From NCBI RefSeq assembly GCF_051960575.1, contig NZ_JBQCEE010000285.1, positions 1 to 11,583 of the forward strand: 11,583 bases of DNA, given 5' to 3'. The position numbers were made by a program, and so were the translations under genes. Under the pieces are notes generated by a model, which made no database searches, had not been told where the DNA came from, and worked only from the letters and a program-made list of their open reading frames with translations. Shown piece after piece: positions 1-6,364 of the stretch; within the stretch, counting starts at the first letter, position 1; the number at the start of each line of letters is the position of its first letter. Source of the DNA: JBQCEE01 sp051960575 (GTDB lineage: Bacteria > Actinomycetota > Actinomycetes > Mycobacteriales > Jatrophihabitantaceae).

Positions 1-581
1 GCGACCACCTTCCGGCTCCGCAACGCCTCCCGGTAGCGCCGCTCGGCCCACCCCGGATCCAGCTCGATCACCGCCCGCGCCACCCGCGCCGCAAGCCCCG
101 TCGCCGTCACCGACATCGCCTCGGGCAACAGCGCCGCCACCACCTGCTCGGCATGCTCGGGCCGCAGATCCCAACAGGCATCGGTGAACACCAGCGCGTG
201 CCGACGGTCGATCAACCCCAGCCCCAAGGCCTCCGCCACCGCCGGCAGCGCGGCCAGCCCGACCGCGGCCTCCACCTCCACCCGCGCCGCGGCGCGGGTC
301 AACATCAGCTCCGCCCGCACCTCGTCGACCACCAGGTCGAACAACTCGTGCGCCTGCAACGGCTCCCCGCCCAGCAGCGGCATCGGATCCCGCCGCGCCA
401 ACTCGGCCATCGCCGCCCACACCTGTCCCTGCACGTGCGCCAACTGCCGCGACTGCGCCTGCAACAGGCCGACCAGCTCCGGATCGTCCAACCCACCGAC
501 ATCCACCGATTCGAGCACCGCAGCCAGCGCAGCACCCGGCACCAGATCACCCGCACCCGCCGGCAGCCGCCCGTCCCCCAT
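1..581 (-). CDS. DUF222 / 13E12-repeat family protein, N-terminal part (runs off the left edge)
   Basis: An open frame runs without a stop from ATG at 581 to the window edge (193 codons). The translation begins MGDGRLPAGAG and contains LDDPELVGLLQAQSRQLA, WAAMAELARRDP, a helical stretch with LTRAAARVEVEAAVGL, and the DUF222-like block ALGLGLIDRRHALVFTDA, followed by ARVARAVIELDPGWAERRYREA. This pattern is that of DUF222 proteins (13E12 REP family of mycobacteria), most of which carry a C-terminal HNH nuclease domain; that end would lie outside the window, so nuclease function is inferred from family only. An in-frame GTG directly precedes the ATG (582-584). A TAGCGT hexamer at 592-597 (minus) sits 7 bases before this GTG, and there is no Shine-Dalgarno sequence, so a leaderless start at GTG or ATG is likely. 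A degenerate SOS-like box lies just upstream. Confidence 0.8.
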   Translation of the reverse strand, partial: MGDGRLPAGAGDLVPGAALAAVLESVDVGGLDDPELVGLLQAQSRQLAHVQGQVWAAMAELARRDPMPLLGGEPLQAHELFDLVVDEVRAELMLTRAAARVEVEAAVGLAALPAVAEALGLGLIDRRHALVFTDACWDLRPEHAEQVVAALLPEAMSVTATGLAARVARAVIELDPGWAERRYREALRSRKVV

Positions 582-608
582 CACACCAACGACGCTAGAC
601 CGACCCTC

Positions 609-624
609 TGACAAAAACGTTCGA
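609..624. promoter_or_regulatory. Degenerate LexA (SOS) box-like site upstream of the DUF222 gene
   Basis: The plus strand reads TGACAAAAACGTTCGA. Against the mycobacterial SOS consensus TCGAACRNRYGTTYGA, the right half (GTTCGA) and the RNRY spacer (AAAC) match fully, but the left half matches at only two of six positions. It lies 28 bases upstream of the DUF222 ATG and upstream of a TAGCGT -10-like hexamer, where a repressor could act. 13E12-family genes in M. tuberculosis are known LexA targets, which makes the position suggestive. The site may be a weak or decayed box, or chance. Confidence 0.3.
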
Positions 625-678
625 AAACCCACACCCGCCGACGAAACTCTTCAACCCGCTGCCCGACCGCCCGACCTA

Positions 679-723
679 GATGCCGACACCGGCCTGGACC
701 CCGTCCACGGCATCAAGATCCGG
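679..723. repeat. 45-bp element, copy 1 (conserved ends, diverged centre)
   Basis: This copy shares its first 7 bases (GATGCCG) and its last 17 bases (ACGGCATCAAGATCCGG) with the element at 773-817 and is exactly the same length, while the centre has diverged. Its outer GATGCCG/CGGCATC arms can pair over 7 bp, but the interior no longer forms the long stem seen in copy 2. The starts of the two copies are 94 bp apart. It resembles a REP-type dispersed palindromic element; whether it recurs elsewhere in the genome cannot be seen here. Confidence 0.55.
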
Positions 724-772
724 CACCACCGAGCGGGCTCGACGAGCCGACGCGAACGGCCCGACAGACGTC

Positions 773-817
773 GATGCCGTCAGCGGGCCTGGGCCCGCTG
801 ACGGCATCAAGATCCGG
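773..817. repeat. 45-bp element, copy 2, with a perfect 16-bp inverted repeat
   Basis: Arms 773-788 (GATGCCGTCAGCGGGC) and 793-808 are exact reverse complements around a 4-base loop CTGG, followed by AAGATCCGG, which copy 1 also carries. The stem is very strong and lies downstream of the minus-strand transpeptidase gene, so it could act as a terminator or mRNA 3' stabiliser, although no T-run follows on either strand. Together with copy 1 it may instead be a REP-like dispersed repeat. Confidence 0.65.
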
Positions 818-828
818 ACAGCTCCGCC

Positions 829-852
829 GAGCCCGGGACAGGGCGCGGGCTC
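829..852 (-). terminator. Hairpin downstream of the L,D-transpeptidase gene
   Basis: Arms GAGCCCG (829-835) and CGGGCTC (846-852) form a 7-bp GC-only-plus-AT stem with a 10-base loop, beginning 18 bases after the transpeptidase stop codon. There is no T-tract, which is common in actinobacterial terminators. The stronger hairpin at 773-808 could share or take over this role. Confidence 0.4.
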
Positions 853-870
853 ACACCGAGCGAGACCGCG

Positions 871-2241
871 TCAGCCGAGGGCGGACCCCTTGAGCCACTT
901 TGCCCACGGCACCGACCAGTCGCCGCCCTGCCAGACCTCGAGCTTCGGGGCGCCCTTCGCGCCGTGCACGATCACCGGGTCGCCGACCATCGAGTGCTTG
1001 TAGAACCAGCTCGCGTTGTCGTAGTTGAGGTTGAGGCAGCCGTGCGAGACGTCCTGGCCGCTGTCCTGGGCCCACACCGTGGTGTCGAGCTCGTGCAGGT
1101 AGATGCCGTCGGTGCTGATCTTGGTCGCCCAGTAGACCTTCTCGGGCGCGTAGCCGCCCGGGGCGTTCGCGGGCAGCCCGTAGCTGTCCGACGACATGAT
1201 CGCCGGGTTCTCGTGGTTCAGCACCGTGTAGGTGCCGTCGAGTGTGTAGAAGTTGATGTAGCCGTTCTTGGTGTACGTGCCGGTGTGCTCGCCCATCGAG
1301 GTGTTCATCGTGCGGATGACCTTGCCCGCGGCGTCGTACACGCGAACCTTGTTCACCTTCGCGGGCGCGGTGTCGTCGGCGATGGTCACCTGCTTGCGTC
1401 CGATGCTGAACGACACCGACTGGTCGGACGCGCCGTAGAGACCGTCGCCCAGGTTCTTGCCGTACACCTTCGCGTCGACGGTCACCTTCGTGCCCGACGG
1501 CCAGTAGTTCTGCGGACGCCAGTGGACGTGCGAGGCGTCCGACCAGTACCACGACCCCGTCACCTGGGGCGTGGTCGTGACCGTCAGCGCCTTCTCGGCC
1601 GCCGCTTTGTCGGGGATCTGCTCGTCGAAGGCGACGTTCACGACCATGGCGACGCCGTACTTGCCGCCGTTCTCGATGGGCGTGCCGTAGAGGGTGTCGA
1701 TGTAGGGCTGGGTCTGGTTCTGCGGCGCCAGGGTGCGCACGACCGAGCGCTTGACCACGGTCTGGCCGTCGTCGTCCTTCGCGGTCGCCACGACGCGGTA
1801 GGTCCGGTCGTAGCCGAGATCCTCGGTGTTGTGCCACGAGGTGCCGTTGCTGTCGAGCTCGCCGGTCACGGTGCGGCCGGCGTCGTTGCGCATCACGACC
1901 GACGTGAGCGTGCCGTGGGCGACGGTCACGGTCACCGGCTGGGTCGGGCTGATGCGGTGACCCTCGGCGGAGTTGCTGAAGTCGAGCGGCGAGGCCGCGG
2001 CGCTCGACGAGGGTGCGCCGTCGGCGGACGAGCCCGCGCCCGACGTGGTGCTCGAGGTCGACCCTGGGATCGTCCCCTTCGAACCGACCGGCTGCGGCGG
2101 GCTGCCGGCGCTCGAGTCGTGGCCGGACGAGGTGCAGCCCGCCAGCGCCACGAGGGCGGCGATGCCGACGACGCCTGCCGCACGGCCCGTGCCGAACACC
2201 CGACGCCGACCCTGCTGCGTCACGCCCACTGCTGCCCGCAT
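871..2241 (-). CDS. L,D-transpeptidase, lipoprotein with two Ig-like domains and a YkuD catalytic domain
   Basis: The 456-residue product should form 3->3 (L,D) cross-links in peptidoglycan on the outer face of the membrane. The ATG at 2241 is chosen because GGAGGAA stands directly upstream and because it opens onto a signal peptide (residues 12-36) ending in the lipobox LAGC with acylated Cys36. A Ser/Thr/Pro/Gly-rich linker follows to about residue 86. Two Ig-like domains follow (about 95-172 and 177-282, the second with HVHWRPQNYWPSGTKVTV). The YkuD domain spans about 284-428, with His383 in YLHE and the signature SHGCLNL carrying His400 and catalytic Cys402. A Trp-rich tail (VWQGGDWSVPWAKWL) ends the protein, as in mycobacterial LdtMt enzymes. 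This architecture and length fit LdtMt2/LdtMt5-like proteins. It appears to be a single-gene transcript, divergent from panB. Confidence 0.93.
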   Translation of the reverse strand: MRAAVGVTQQGRRRVFGTGRAAGVVGIAALVALAGCTSSGHDSSAGSPPQPVGSKGTIPGSTSSTTSGAGSSADGAPSSSAAASPLDFSNSAEGHRISPTQPVTVTVAHGTLTSVVMRNDAGRTVTGELDSNGTSWHNTEDLGYDRTYRVVATAKDDDGQTVVKRSVVRTLAPQNQTQPYIDTLYGTPIENGGKYGVAMVVNVAFDEQIPDKAAAEKALTVTTTPQVTGSWYWSDASHVHWRPQNYWPSGTKVTVDAKVYGKNLGDGLYGASDQSVSFSIGRKQVTIADDTAPAKVNKVRVYDAAGKVIRTMNTSMGEHTGTYTKNGYINFYTLDGTYTVLNHENPAIMSSDSYGLPANAPGGYAPEKVYWATKISTDGIYLHELDTTVWAQDSGQDVSHGCLNLNYDNASWFYKHSMVGDPVIVHGAKGAPKLEVWQGGDWSVPWAKWLKGSALG

Positions 2242-2596
2242 TCTTCCTCCGTCACGACCGACTCGGACCATTGTGACCCGATCTTGAACGCCTGCCCGGG
2301 AGCCACACGTCACGATCCGGGCACGCTTGTTGGACGCTGCGAATCGGTCATTCGTTGCATCGCCGGGCCTGAAGTCTGCCTGACGACACCGACGCCGCCG
2401 CCGATTTCGCAGCGTGGTCACAACCTCGGACGGCGGTTCGGGACCTTCGCCCCGTCACCCGCCCGCGCGTCGGCGGTGACCGGTATCTCAGCGACGCGGG
2501 CGAGACAGAAAGGGTTTCCGACGCGCATGCTGTGTTTCGTCCACATGTCGTGCCCGGGGACCGGCGAGACCGGCCTCGAGGAGAGACGAGGCGATC
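2242..2596. other. 355-bp divergent spacer between the L,D-transpeptidase gene and panB
   Basis: No coding frame is supported here. Ribosome sites flank both ends: GGAGGAA next to the transpeptidase ATG, and GAGGAGAGACGAGG a few bases before the panB ATG. A bulged inverted repeat, GTCACCCGCC (2454-2463) and GGCGGTGAC (2472-2480), could form a hairpin about 117 bases upstream of panB. Both promoters must lie here, but I find no convincing -35/-10 pair for either; CACAAT around 2270 on the minus strand is a weak candidate for the transpeptidase. Confidence 0.6.
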
Positions 2597-3430
2597 ATGT
2601 CCGAGACCACCCTGTACGGCGGCGTCAGCAACCGCAGGATCACGATCCGCGACCTGCAGCTCGCGAAGGACCGCGGCGAGCGCTGGCCCATGCTCACCGC
2701 CTACGACTACTCGACCGCGCGGGTCTTCGACGAGGCCGGCGTGCCGGTGCTGCTCGTCGGTGACTCCGCCGCGAACGTCGTGTACGGCTACGACACCACC
2801 GTGCCGGTGACGGTCGACGAGCTGCTCCCCCTCGTCCGCGGGGTCGTCCGGGGTGCCTCCCGCGCGCTGGTCGTCGGCGACCTGCCGTTCGGCTCGTACC
2901 AGGGCTCGCCGCAGCAGGCGCTCGAGACCGCGGCGCGGTTCATGAAGGAGGGCGGCTGCCAGGCGATCAAGCTCGAGGGCGGCCGCCGTGTCGTGCCGCA
3001 GGTCGAGGCGCTCGTGTCGGCGGGCGTGCCGGTCATGGCGCACATCGGGCTCACCCCGCAGTCGGTCAACGCGCTCGGCGGCTACCGCGTGCAGGGCCGC
3101 GGCGACGAGGGCGCGCACCGACTGCTGCAGGCGGCCAAGGCGATGCAGGCCGCGGGCGCGTTCGCCGTGGTGCTCGAGGTCGTACCGGCCGACGTGGCCG
3201 CGCAGGTGACCGAGGCGCTGCACATCCCGACGATCGGCATCGGCGCCGGCCCGCACTGCGACGCGCAGGTGCTCGTCTGGCAGGACATGGCCGGTCTGCG
3301 GTCGGGCAAGCCGGCGAAGTTCGTCAAGGAGTACGCGCAGGTCGGCGACGTGCTGCGCGACGCCGCCGGCCGCTTCGCCGACGAGGTGCGTGCGGGGACC
3401 TACCCCAGCGCGGAGCACTCCTACAGCTGA
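2597..3430 (+). CDS. panB: 3-methyl-2-oxobutanoate hydroxymethyltransferase (PanB)
   Basis: PanB transfers a hydroxymethyl group from 5,10-methylene-tetrahydrofolate to 2-oxoisovalerate, giving ketopantoate, the first committed step toward pantothenate and coenzyme A in the cytoplasm. The 277-residue product has the usual family length and the expected motifs: PMLTAYDYSTARVFDEAG (31-48), LLVGDS with Mg-ligand Asp56, VVGDLPFGSYQGS with Asp95, IKLEGG (125-130), MAHIGLTPQ (147-155), VVLEVVP with the catalytic Glu194, and IGIGAG (213-218). The ATG is preceded by a purine-rich GAGGAGAGACGAGG. A PhzF-family gene follows after 32 bp. In M. tuberculosis panB (Rv2225) also lies near the RNase H/zinc-ribbon/NIF3 genes seen at the right of this window. 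Confidence 0.97.
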   Translation: MSETTLYGGVSNRRITIRDLQLAKDRGERWPMLTAYDYSTARVFDEAGVPVLLVGDSAANVVYGYDTTVPVTVDELLPLVRGVVRGASRALVVGDLPFGSYQGSPQQALETAARFMKEGGCQAIKLEGGRRVVPQVEALVSAGVPVMAHIGLTPQSVNALGGYRVQGRGDEGAHRLLQAAKAMQAAGAFAVVLEVVPADVAAQVTEALHIPTIGIGAGPHCDAQVLVWQDMAGLRSGKPAKFVKEYAQVGDVLRDAAGRFADEVRAGTYPSAEHSYS

Positions 3431-3440
3431 TCGTCCTGGA

Positions 3441-3467
3441 CGCATGTGATCAGCTGATCCGCATGCG
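3441..3467. promoter_or_regulatory. Inverted repeat spanning the start codon of the PhzF-family gene
   Basis: The core GATCAGCTGATC (3448-3459) is a perfect 12-bp palindrome. It is extended by CGCATG on the left (3441-3446) and its complement CATGCG on the right (3462-3467), with a 1-versus-2-base spacer between core and outer arms. The right outer arm contains the ATG at 3463. It could be an operator, or in RNA a hairpin hiding the start codon; there is no Shine-Dalgarno sequence in front of this gene. Confidence 0.4.
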
Positions 3468-4242
3468 GATCTTCGTCGTCGACGCGTTCACCGACCAGCC
3501 GTTCCGCGGCAACCCGGCCGCCGTCGTGCTGCTCGAGCGCGACGCCGAGCCGGCGTGGATGCAGCAGGTCGCGTCCGAGATGAAGCACTCGGAGACGGCC
3601 TTCGTGCGCGAGCGACCCGACGGCCACCTCGACCTCCGCTGGTTCACCCCGGCCGCGGAGGTCGACCTCTGCGGGCACGCGACGCTGGCCGGTGCGCACG
3701 TGCTCGCGTCCGTCGGACGCCGCGGCCCGTTCGCCTTCCACACGCGCAGCGGGGTGCTGATCGCGACACCGCGCGACGGCACGATCGAGCTCGACTTCCC
3801 GGCGCAGCCCGCGACACCGGCGCCGGTGCCGGACGGATTGGCCGAGGCGCTCGATGTCGCGGTGATCGGCTGCCACCGCAACGGCACCGACGTCCTGCTC
3901 GAGGTCGCCGACGCGGCGACGGTGCGCGGTCTCGCGCCCGACATCGCCTCGCTGGCAACCGTCGACTGCCGCGGCGTGATCGTGACGGCGGCCGCGGGCC
4001 CGGACGACGACGCGGACTTCGTCTCGCGCTTCTTCGCGCCGCGCGTCGGCGTGGACGAGGACCCGGTGACCGGCTCGGCGCACTGCGCCCTCGCGCCGTT
4101 CTGGGCACAGCGGTTCGGGCGGTCGACGCTGACGGGCGCGCAGCTGTCGGCGCGCGGCGGCCGGGTGCGGTGCGACCTTCGAGGTCAGCGCGTGCTGTTG
4201 TCGGGCGCTGCGGTCACCGTGCTGTCGGGCGAGCTGGTCTGA
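3463..4242 (+). CDS. PhzF family protein (phenazine biosynthesis-like isomerase/epimerase fold)
   Basis: The 259-residue product starts MRIFVVDAFTDQPFRGNPAAVVLL, the classic PhzF opening, followed by KHSETAFV with the family's catalytic glutamate (Glu44), LRWFTPAAEVDLCGHATLA (58-76) and VGVDEDPVTGSAHCALAPFW (196-214). PhzF in pseudomonads isomerises trans-2,3-dihydro-3-hydroxyanthranilate, but most actinobacterial members have no phenazine cluster and unknown substrates; no phenazine genes are near, so the substrate here is unknown. The gene follows panB by 32 bp and is probably cotranscribed. It lacks a visible ribosome site, and its start lies inside an inverted repeat. Its last 58 bases overlap, antisense, the end of the ribonuclease gene. 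Confidence 0.9.
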   Translation: MRIFVVDAFTDQPFRGNPAAVVLLERDAEPAWMQQVASEMKHSETAFVRERPDGHLDLRWFTPAAEVDLCGHATLAGAHVLASVGRRGPFAFHTRSGVLIATPRDGTIELDFPAQPATPAPVPDGLAEALDVAVIGCHRNGTDVLLEVADAATVRGLAPDIASLATVDCRGVIVTAAAGPDDDADFVSRFFAPRVGVDEDPVTGSAHCALAPFWAQRFGRSTLTGAQLSARGGRVRCDLRGQRVLLSGAAVTVLSGELV

Positions 4243-5645
4243 CCGACCGGCTCGAGGCGCACGGTGCGCTGATCGACGTCGGCCGCCAGGAGTCGCACCT
4301 GCACCCGGCTGCCTGGGGTCAGCCCCACCGCCGAGCACTTGGCCCGCACGGCCGGATCGTCGAGCGCGATCGTCGCGCTGCGCCCGTCGGCCGCGAGCAC
4401 GACCGCGTCGAAGACCTCGCCGACACGGTCGCGCAGCAGCCACGCCTCGGTCGCATCGACCACGGCACGGTCGGCGGCATGCGCGAGGTGGTCGGCAGCG
4501 GCCATCTGCTGCGGCAGATCGGGCAGCGCGGCGCGCACCCACGAGGGCACGGGCGTGCCGGCCCGGACGGCGAGACACACCTCGCTGCCGTACCGGTCGA
4601 CGAGCCGGCGCAGCGGTGCCGTCACGTGCGCGTAGGGCGCACCGATCCCGGCGTGGGTCGTCAGCGCCGGCGGCGAGCCGTCGAACACGGTGTAGGCGGC
4701 ACCGCGCAGCAGTGACGCGGCGTGTTCGAGCAGCACCACCTGCCGGGGATCGGTGCGGTCGACCGCCGCGAGCACGTCGCCGGGTGCCGCGTCGTCCGGC
4801 CACCGGATGCCGAGTGCGGCCGCTGCCCGGCGCAGCTCGGCGACGGTGTCGTCGTTCGGCACCGGGATGGTGCGCAGCACGCCCACCTCGGCACGCAGCA
4901 TCAACTGCGCGGCGCAGACGCCGGTGAGCAGGGAGATCTCGGCGTTCCACTGCTCGACCGGCAGCGGCCGGCGCAGCTGCAGCGTCCAGCCGCCGTGCCC
5001 GTCGTCCGCCACCTCCTGCTCGGGCAGGTCGAGGTCGATGGTGTGCCGTCGCCGAGCGGCCTGTTGACGCAACGTGCCGATGGCGGCGAGCGGCTCGAGC
5101 GCGTCGGGCGGACGGCCCGCGTCGAGCATCGCCTGCACGCCCTCGTAGTCGAGCTGCGCGCGGCTGCGCACCTTCGCGCGGCGCACGTCGACAGCGGTCG
5201 GTTCACCCGACGCGTCCAGGGTGATGCGCCAGAGCACGGCCGCTCGGTCCTGGTCGGGCAGCAGGCTCGCCGCGCCCTCACTCAGCACCTACGGGTGCAG
5301 CGGCACCCGTCGGTCGGGGAAGTACATCGTCTCGCCGCGACGATGGGTCTCACGGTCGAGTGCGCCCCCGGGCCGCACGAACGACGCGACATCGGCGATC
5401 GCGTAGGCGACGAGGAAGCCGTCGCCCGTGCGCGACAGGTGCACGGCCTGGTCGAGGTCGCGCGATCCCGCTGGGTCGACGGTGACGAGCGGGATGTCGG
5501 TCGCGTCCTCGGTGGGCAGCACGATGTCGGACGCGGCCGACCTGGCCTCGTCCTCGGCGTCGGTCGGGTACTCGACCGGGAGGCCGAGTTCTGCACGCAG
5601 CGCGGCGAAGTCGAGGGGTGCGCCCGAGACGCGATGCGCCGGCAT
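4185..5645 (-). pseudogene. RNB-domain (RNase II family) ribonuclease interrupted by an in-frame TAG
   Basis: The frame reads 118 codons from ATG at 5645 (MPAHRVSGAPLDFAALRAEL), hits TAG at 5289-5291, and continues in the same frame for 367 codons to TGA at 4185. The first piece holds the RNB metal-binding motif VDPAGSRDLDQ (Asp57, Asp63, Asp65) and AIADVASFV, ending RRVPLHP. The second opens VLSEGAASLLPDQ, the normal continuation of the family, and carries YAHVTAPLRRLVDRY, the usual RNB RNA-binding motif near the C-terminus. Neither part alone has a complete active site. The TAG is followed directly by GTG (5286-5288), so reinitiation could yield a second polypeptide, but no ribosome site precedes it. 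No other disruption is seen, so the mutation is recent, a sequence error, or read through. An intact protein would be about 486 residues. The gene follows the Ala-Lys-Pro repeat gene by 36 bp. Confidence 0.85.
5291..5310 (-). other. Perfect 8-bp hairpin abutting the amber codon of the ribonuclease gene
   Basis: On the minus strand ACGGGTGC, a CGCT loop and GCACCCGT form a perfect 8-bp stem whose final T is the first base of the TAG codon. It encodes the conserved RRVPLHP segment, so part of it is expected from coding alone. It may have promoted the mutation, a sequencing error, or could affect decoding; see the finding on this gene. Confidence 0.55.
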
Positions 5646-5681
5646 CGCGTCGTCGTCCCTCGGGCCGCGCGGCCGCGCCGA

Positions 5682-6185
5682 CTACTTCGCGGTCTTCGCC
5701 GCTGCCTTGCGCGTGCTGGTCTGGGCGGCCGGGACGGCCTTCGCGCCCGCCGTCGTGCGCTTCGCCGGCGAGGCCTTCGCGGTCTTGGCGGGCGTCGCCT
5801 TCGCGGTCTTGGCAGCCTTCGCCGGTGCTGCCTTCGCTGCCTTGGCCGGTGCTGCCTTCGCAGCCTTCGCGGGCGCAGCCTTCGTCGCCTTGGCCGGTGC
5901 TGCCTTCGCAGCCTTGGCCGGAGCTGCCTTCGCCGCCTTCGCGGGCGCAGCCTTGGTCGCCTTGGCGGGAGCGGCCTTCGCTGCCTTGGTCGGTGCAGCC
6001 TTGCTCGCCTTGGTCGGTGCAGCCTTCGCGGCCTTCGCGGGCGCGCTCTTCGCGGTGGCGCGCGTCGAGGTCTTCGCGGCGGTGGCCGTGGTCGACTTCG
6101 CCGCGGGGGCCTTCTTGGCGACCGTCTTGGCCGCGCCCTTCACGGCGCCGACAACCTTTGCGGCTGCCTTCTTCGGTGTGGTCAT
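5682..6185 (-). CDS. Histone H1-like Ala/Lys/Pro-repeat basic protein (putative nucleoid-associated)
   Basis: The 167-residue product begins MTTPKKAAAKVVGAVKGAAK after a strong ribosome site (GAGGAGG, 7 bases before the ATG). It has 38 Lys and 3 Arg, no Asp or Glu, no aromatic residue, no Cys, Leu or Ile: net charge about +41. Residues 46-125 are ten 8-residue units of the type KAAPAKAA or KAAPAKAT. Such composition is that of eukaryotic-type H1 tails, the AlgP/HC-type bacterial histone-like proteins and the tail of mycobacterial HupB; no HU domain is present here. DNA or RNA binding in the nucleoid is inferred from composition only. It precedes the RNB ribonuclease gene by 36 bp, so the two are likely cotranscribed. 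Length probably varies between strains because of the DNA repeat. Confidence 0.85.
   Translation of the reverse strand: MTTPKKAAAKVVGAVKGAAKTVAKKAPAAKSTTATAAKTSTRATAKSAPAKAAKAAPTKASKAAPTKAAKAAPAKATKAAPAKAAKAAPAKAAKAAPAKATKAAPAKAAKAAPAKAAKAAPAKAAKTAKATPAKTAKASPAKRTTAGAKAVPAAQTSTRKAAAKTAK
5811..6050 (-). repeat. 24-bp tandem repeat, about ten units, inside the H1-like gene
   Basis: Ten consecutive 24-bp units encode KAAPAKA(A/T/S)-type octapeptides; a plus-strand unit reads ggtgctgccttcgcagcc plus six more bases. Units differ mostly at third positions and in the Thr/Ala/Ser codons, so the array is old enough to have diverged. In-frame slippage would change protein length by 8 residues without breaking it. 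Confidence 0.8.
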
Positions 6186-6235
6186 CCCGCTGCCTCCTCG
6201 GCATGGTCTGCAGTGCGACGTTTCGCTCGGATCAA

Positions 6236-6265
6236 GTTGACGATGCAGAGAAGGGCAGCGTCAAC
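6236..6265. promoter_or_regulatory. Inverted repeat and possible promoter upstream of the H1-like gene
   Basis: GTTGACGATGC (6236-6246) and GCAGCGTCAAC (6255-6265) are inverted with one mismatch over 11 bases around an 8-base spacer, about 50 bp upstream of the H1-like ATG. The right arm read on the minus strand gives TTGACG, a good -35; a weak -10 (TCAACT, 6235-6240) follows at 18 bp and overlaps the left arm. This could be a promoter with an overlapping operator. Confidence 0.35.
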
Positions 6266-6364
6266 CATTTCCGCAGAGCTTTCTTGCCCGTGACGAACTT
6301 CGTCGAATCACCGACGCCCCAATTAGCTCATGCCTGCGCTTACAACAGCTGTCGAGACACGCCG

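Larger units (their letters stand above)
582..870. other. 289-bp intergenic spacer between the L,D-transpeptidase and DUF222 genes
   Basis: No credible coding frame is seen here. From the DUF222 side it holds a TAGCGT -10-like hexamer, a degenerate SOS-like site, two 45-bp repeat elements (679-723 and 773-817), a small GGCTC/GAGCC hairpin (736-748) and a larger terminator-like hairpin (829-852) next to the transpeptidase stop. Confidence 0.7.

Noticed and set aside
2251..2315. Repeated GTCACGA/GTGAC motifs upstream of the transpeptidase gene
   Set aside because: Arms are only 5 bases and irregularly spaced; expected by chance in this composition.
964..2763. 599-codon plus-strand open frame
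   Set aside because: It is antisense to the L,D-transpeptidase, runs through the divergent spacer into panB, and its His/Arg/Val-rich translation is the usual shadow in GC-rich DNA.
3421..4950. 509-codon minus-strand open frame
   Set aside because: Arg-rich translation with no family motif, lying across the antisense of the PhzF-family gene and another frame of the ribonuclease.
5428..6240. 270-codon plus-strand frame with a hydrophobic Ala/Phe repeat that looks like membrane segments
   Set aside because: It is the exact antisense of the H1-like AAPAKA repeats; the apparent hydrophobic repeats follow from reading GCC TTC complements of Lys and Ala codons.
4722..6293. 523-codon plus-strand frame with Leu/Arg/Gly repeats
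   Set aside because: Another antisense frame over the 24-bp repeat and the ribonuclease gene; no recognisable domain.
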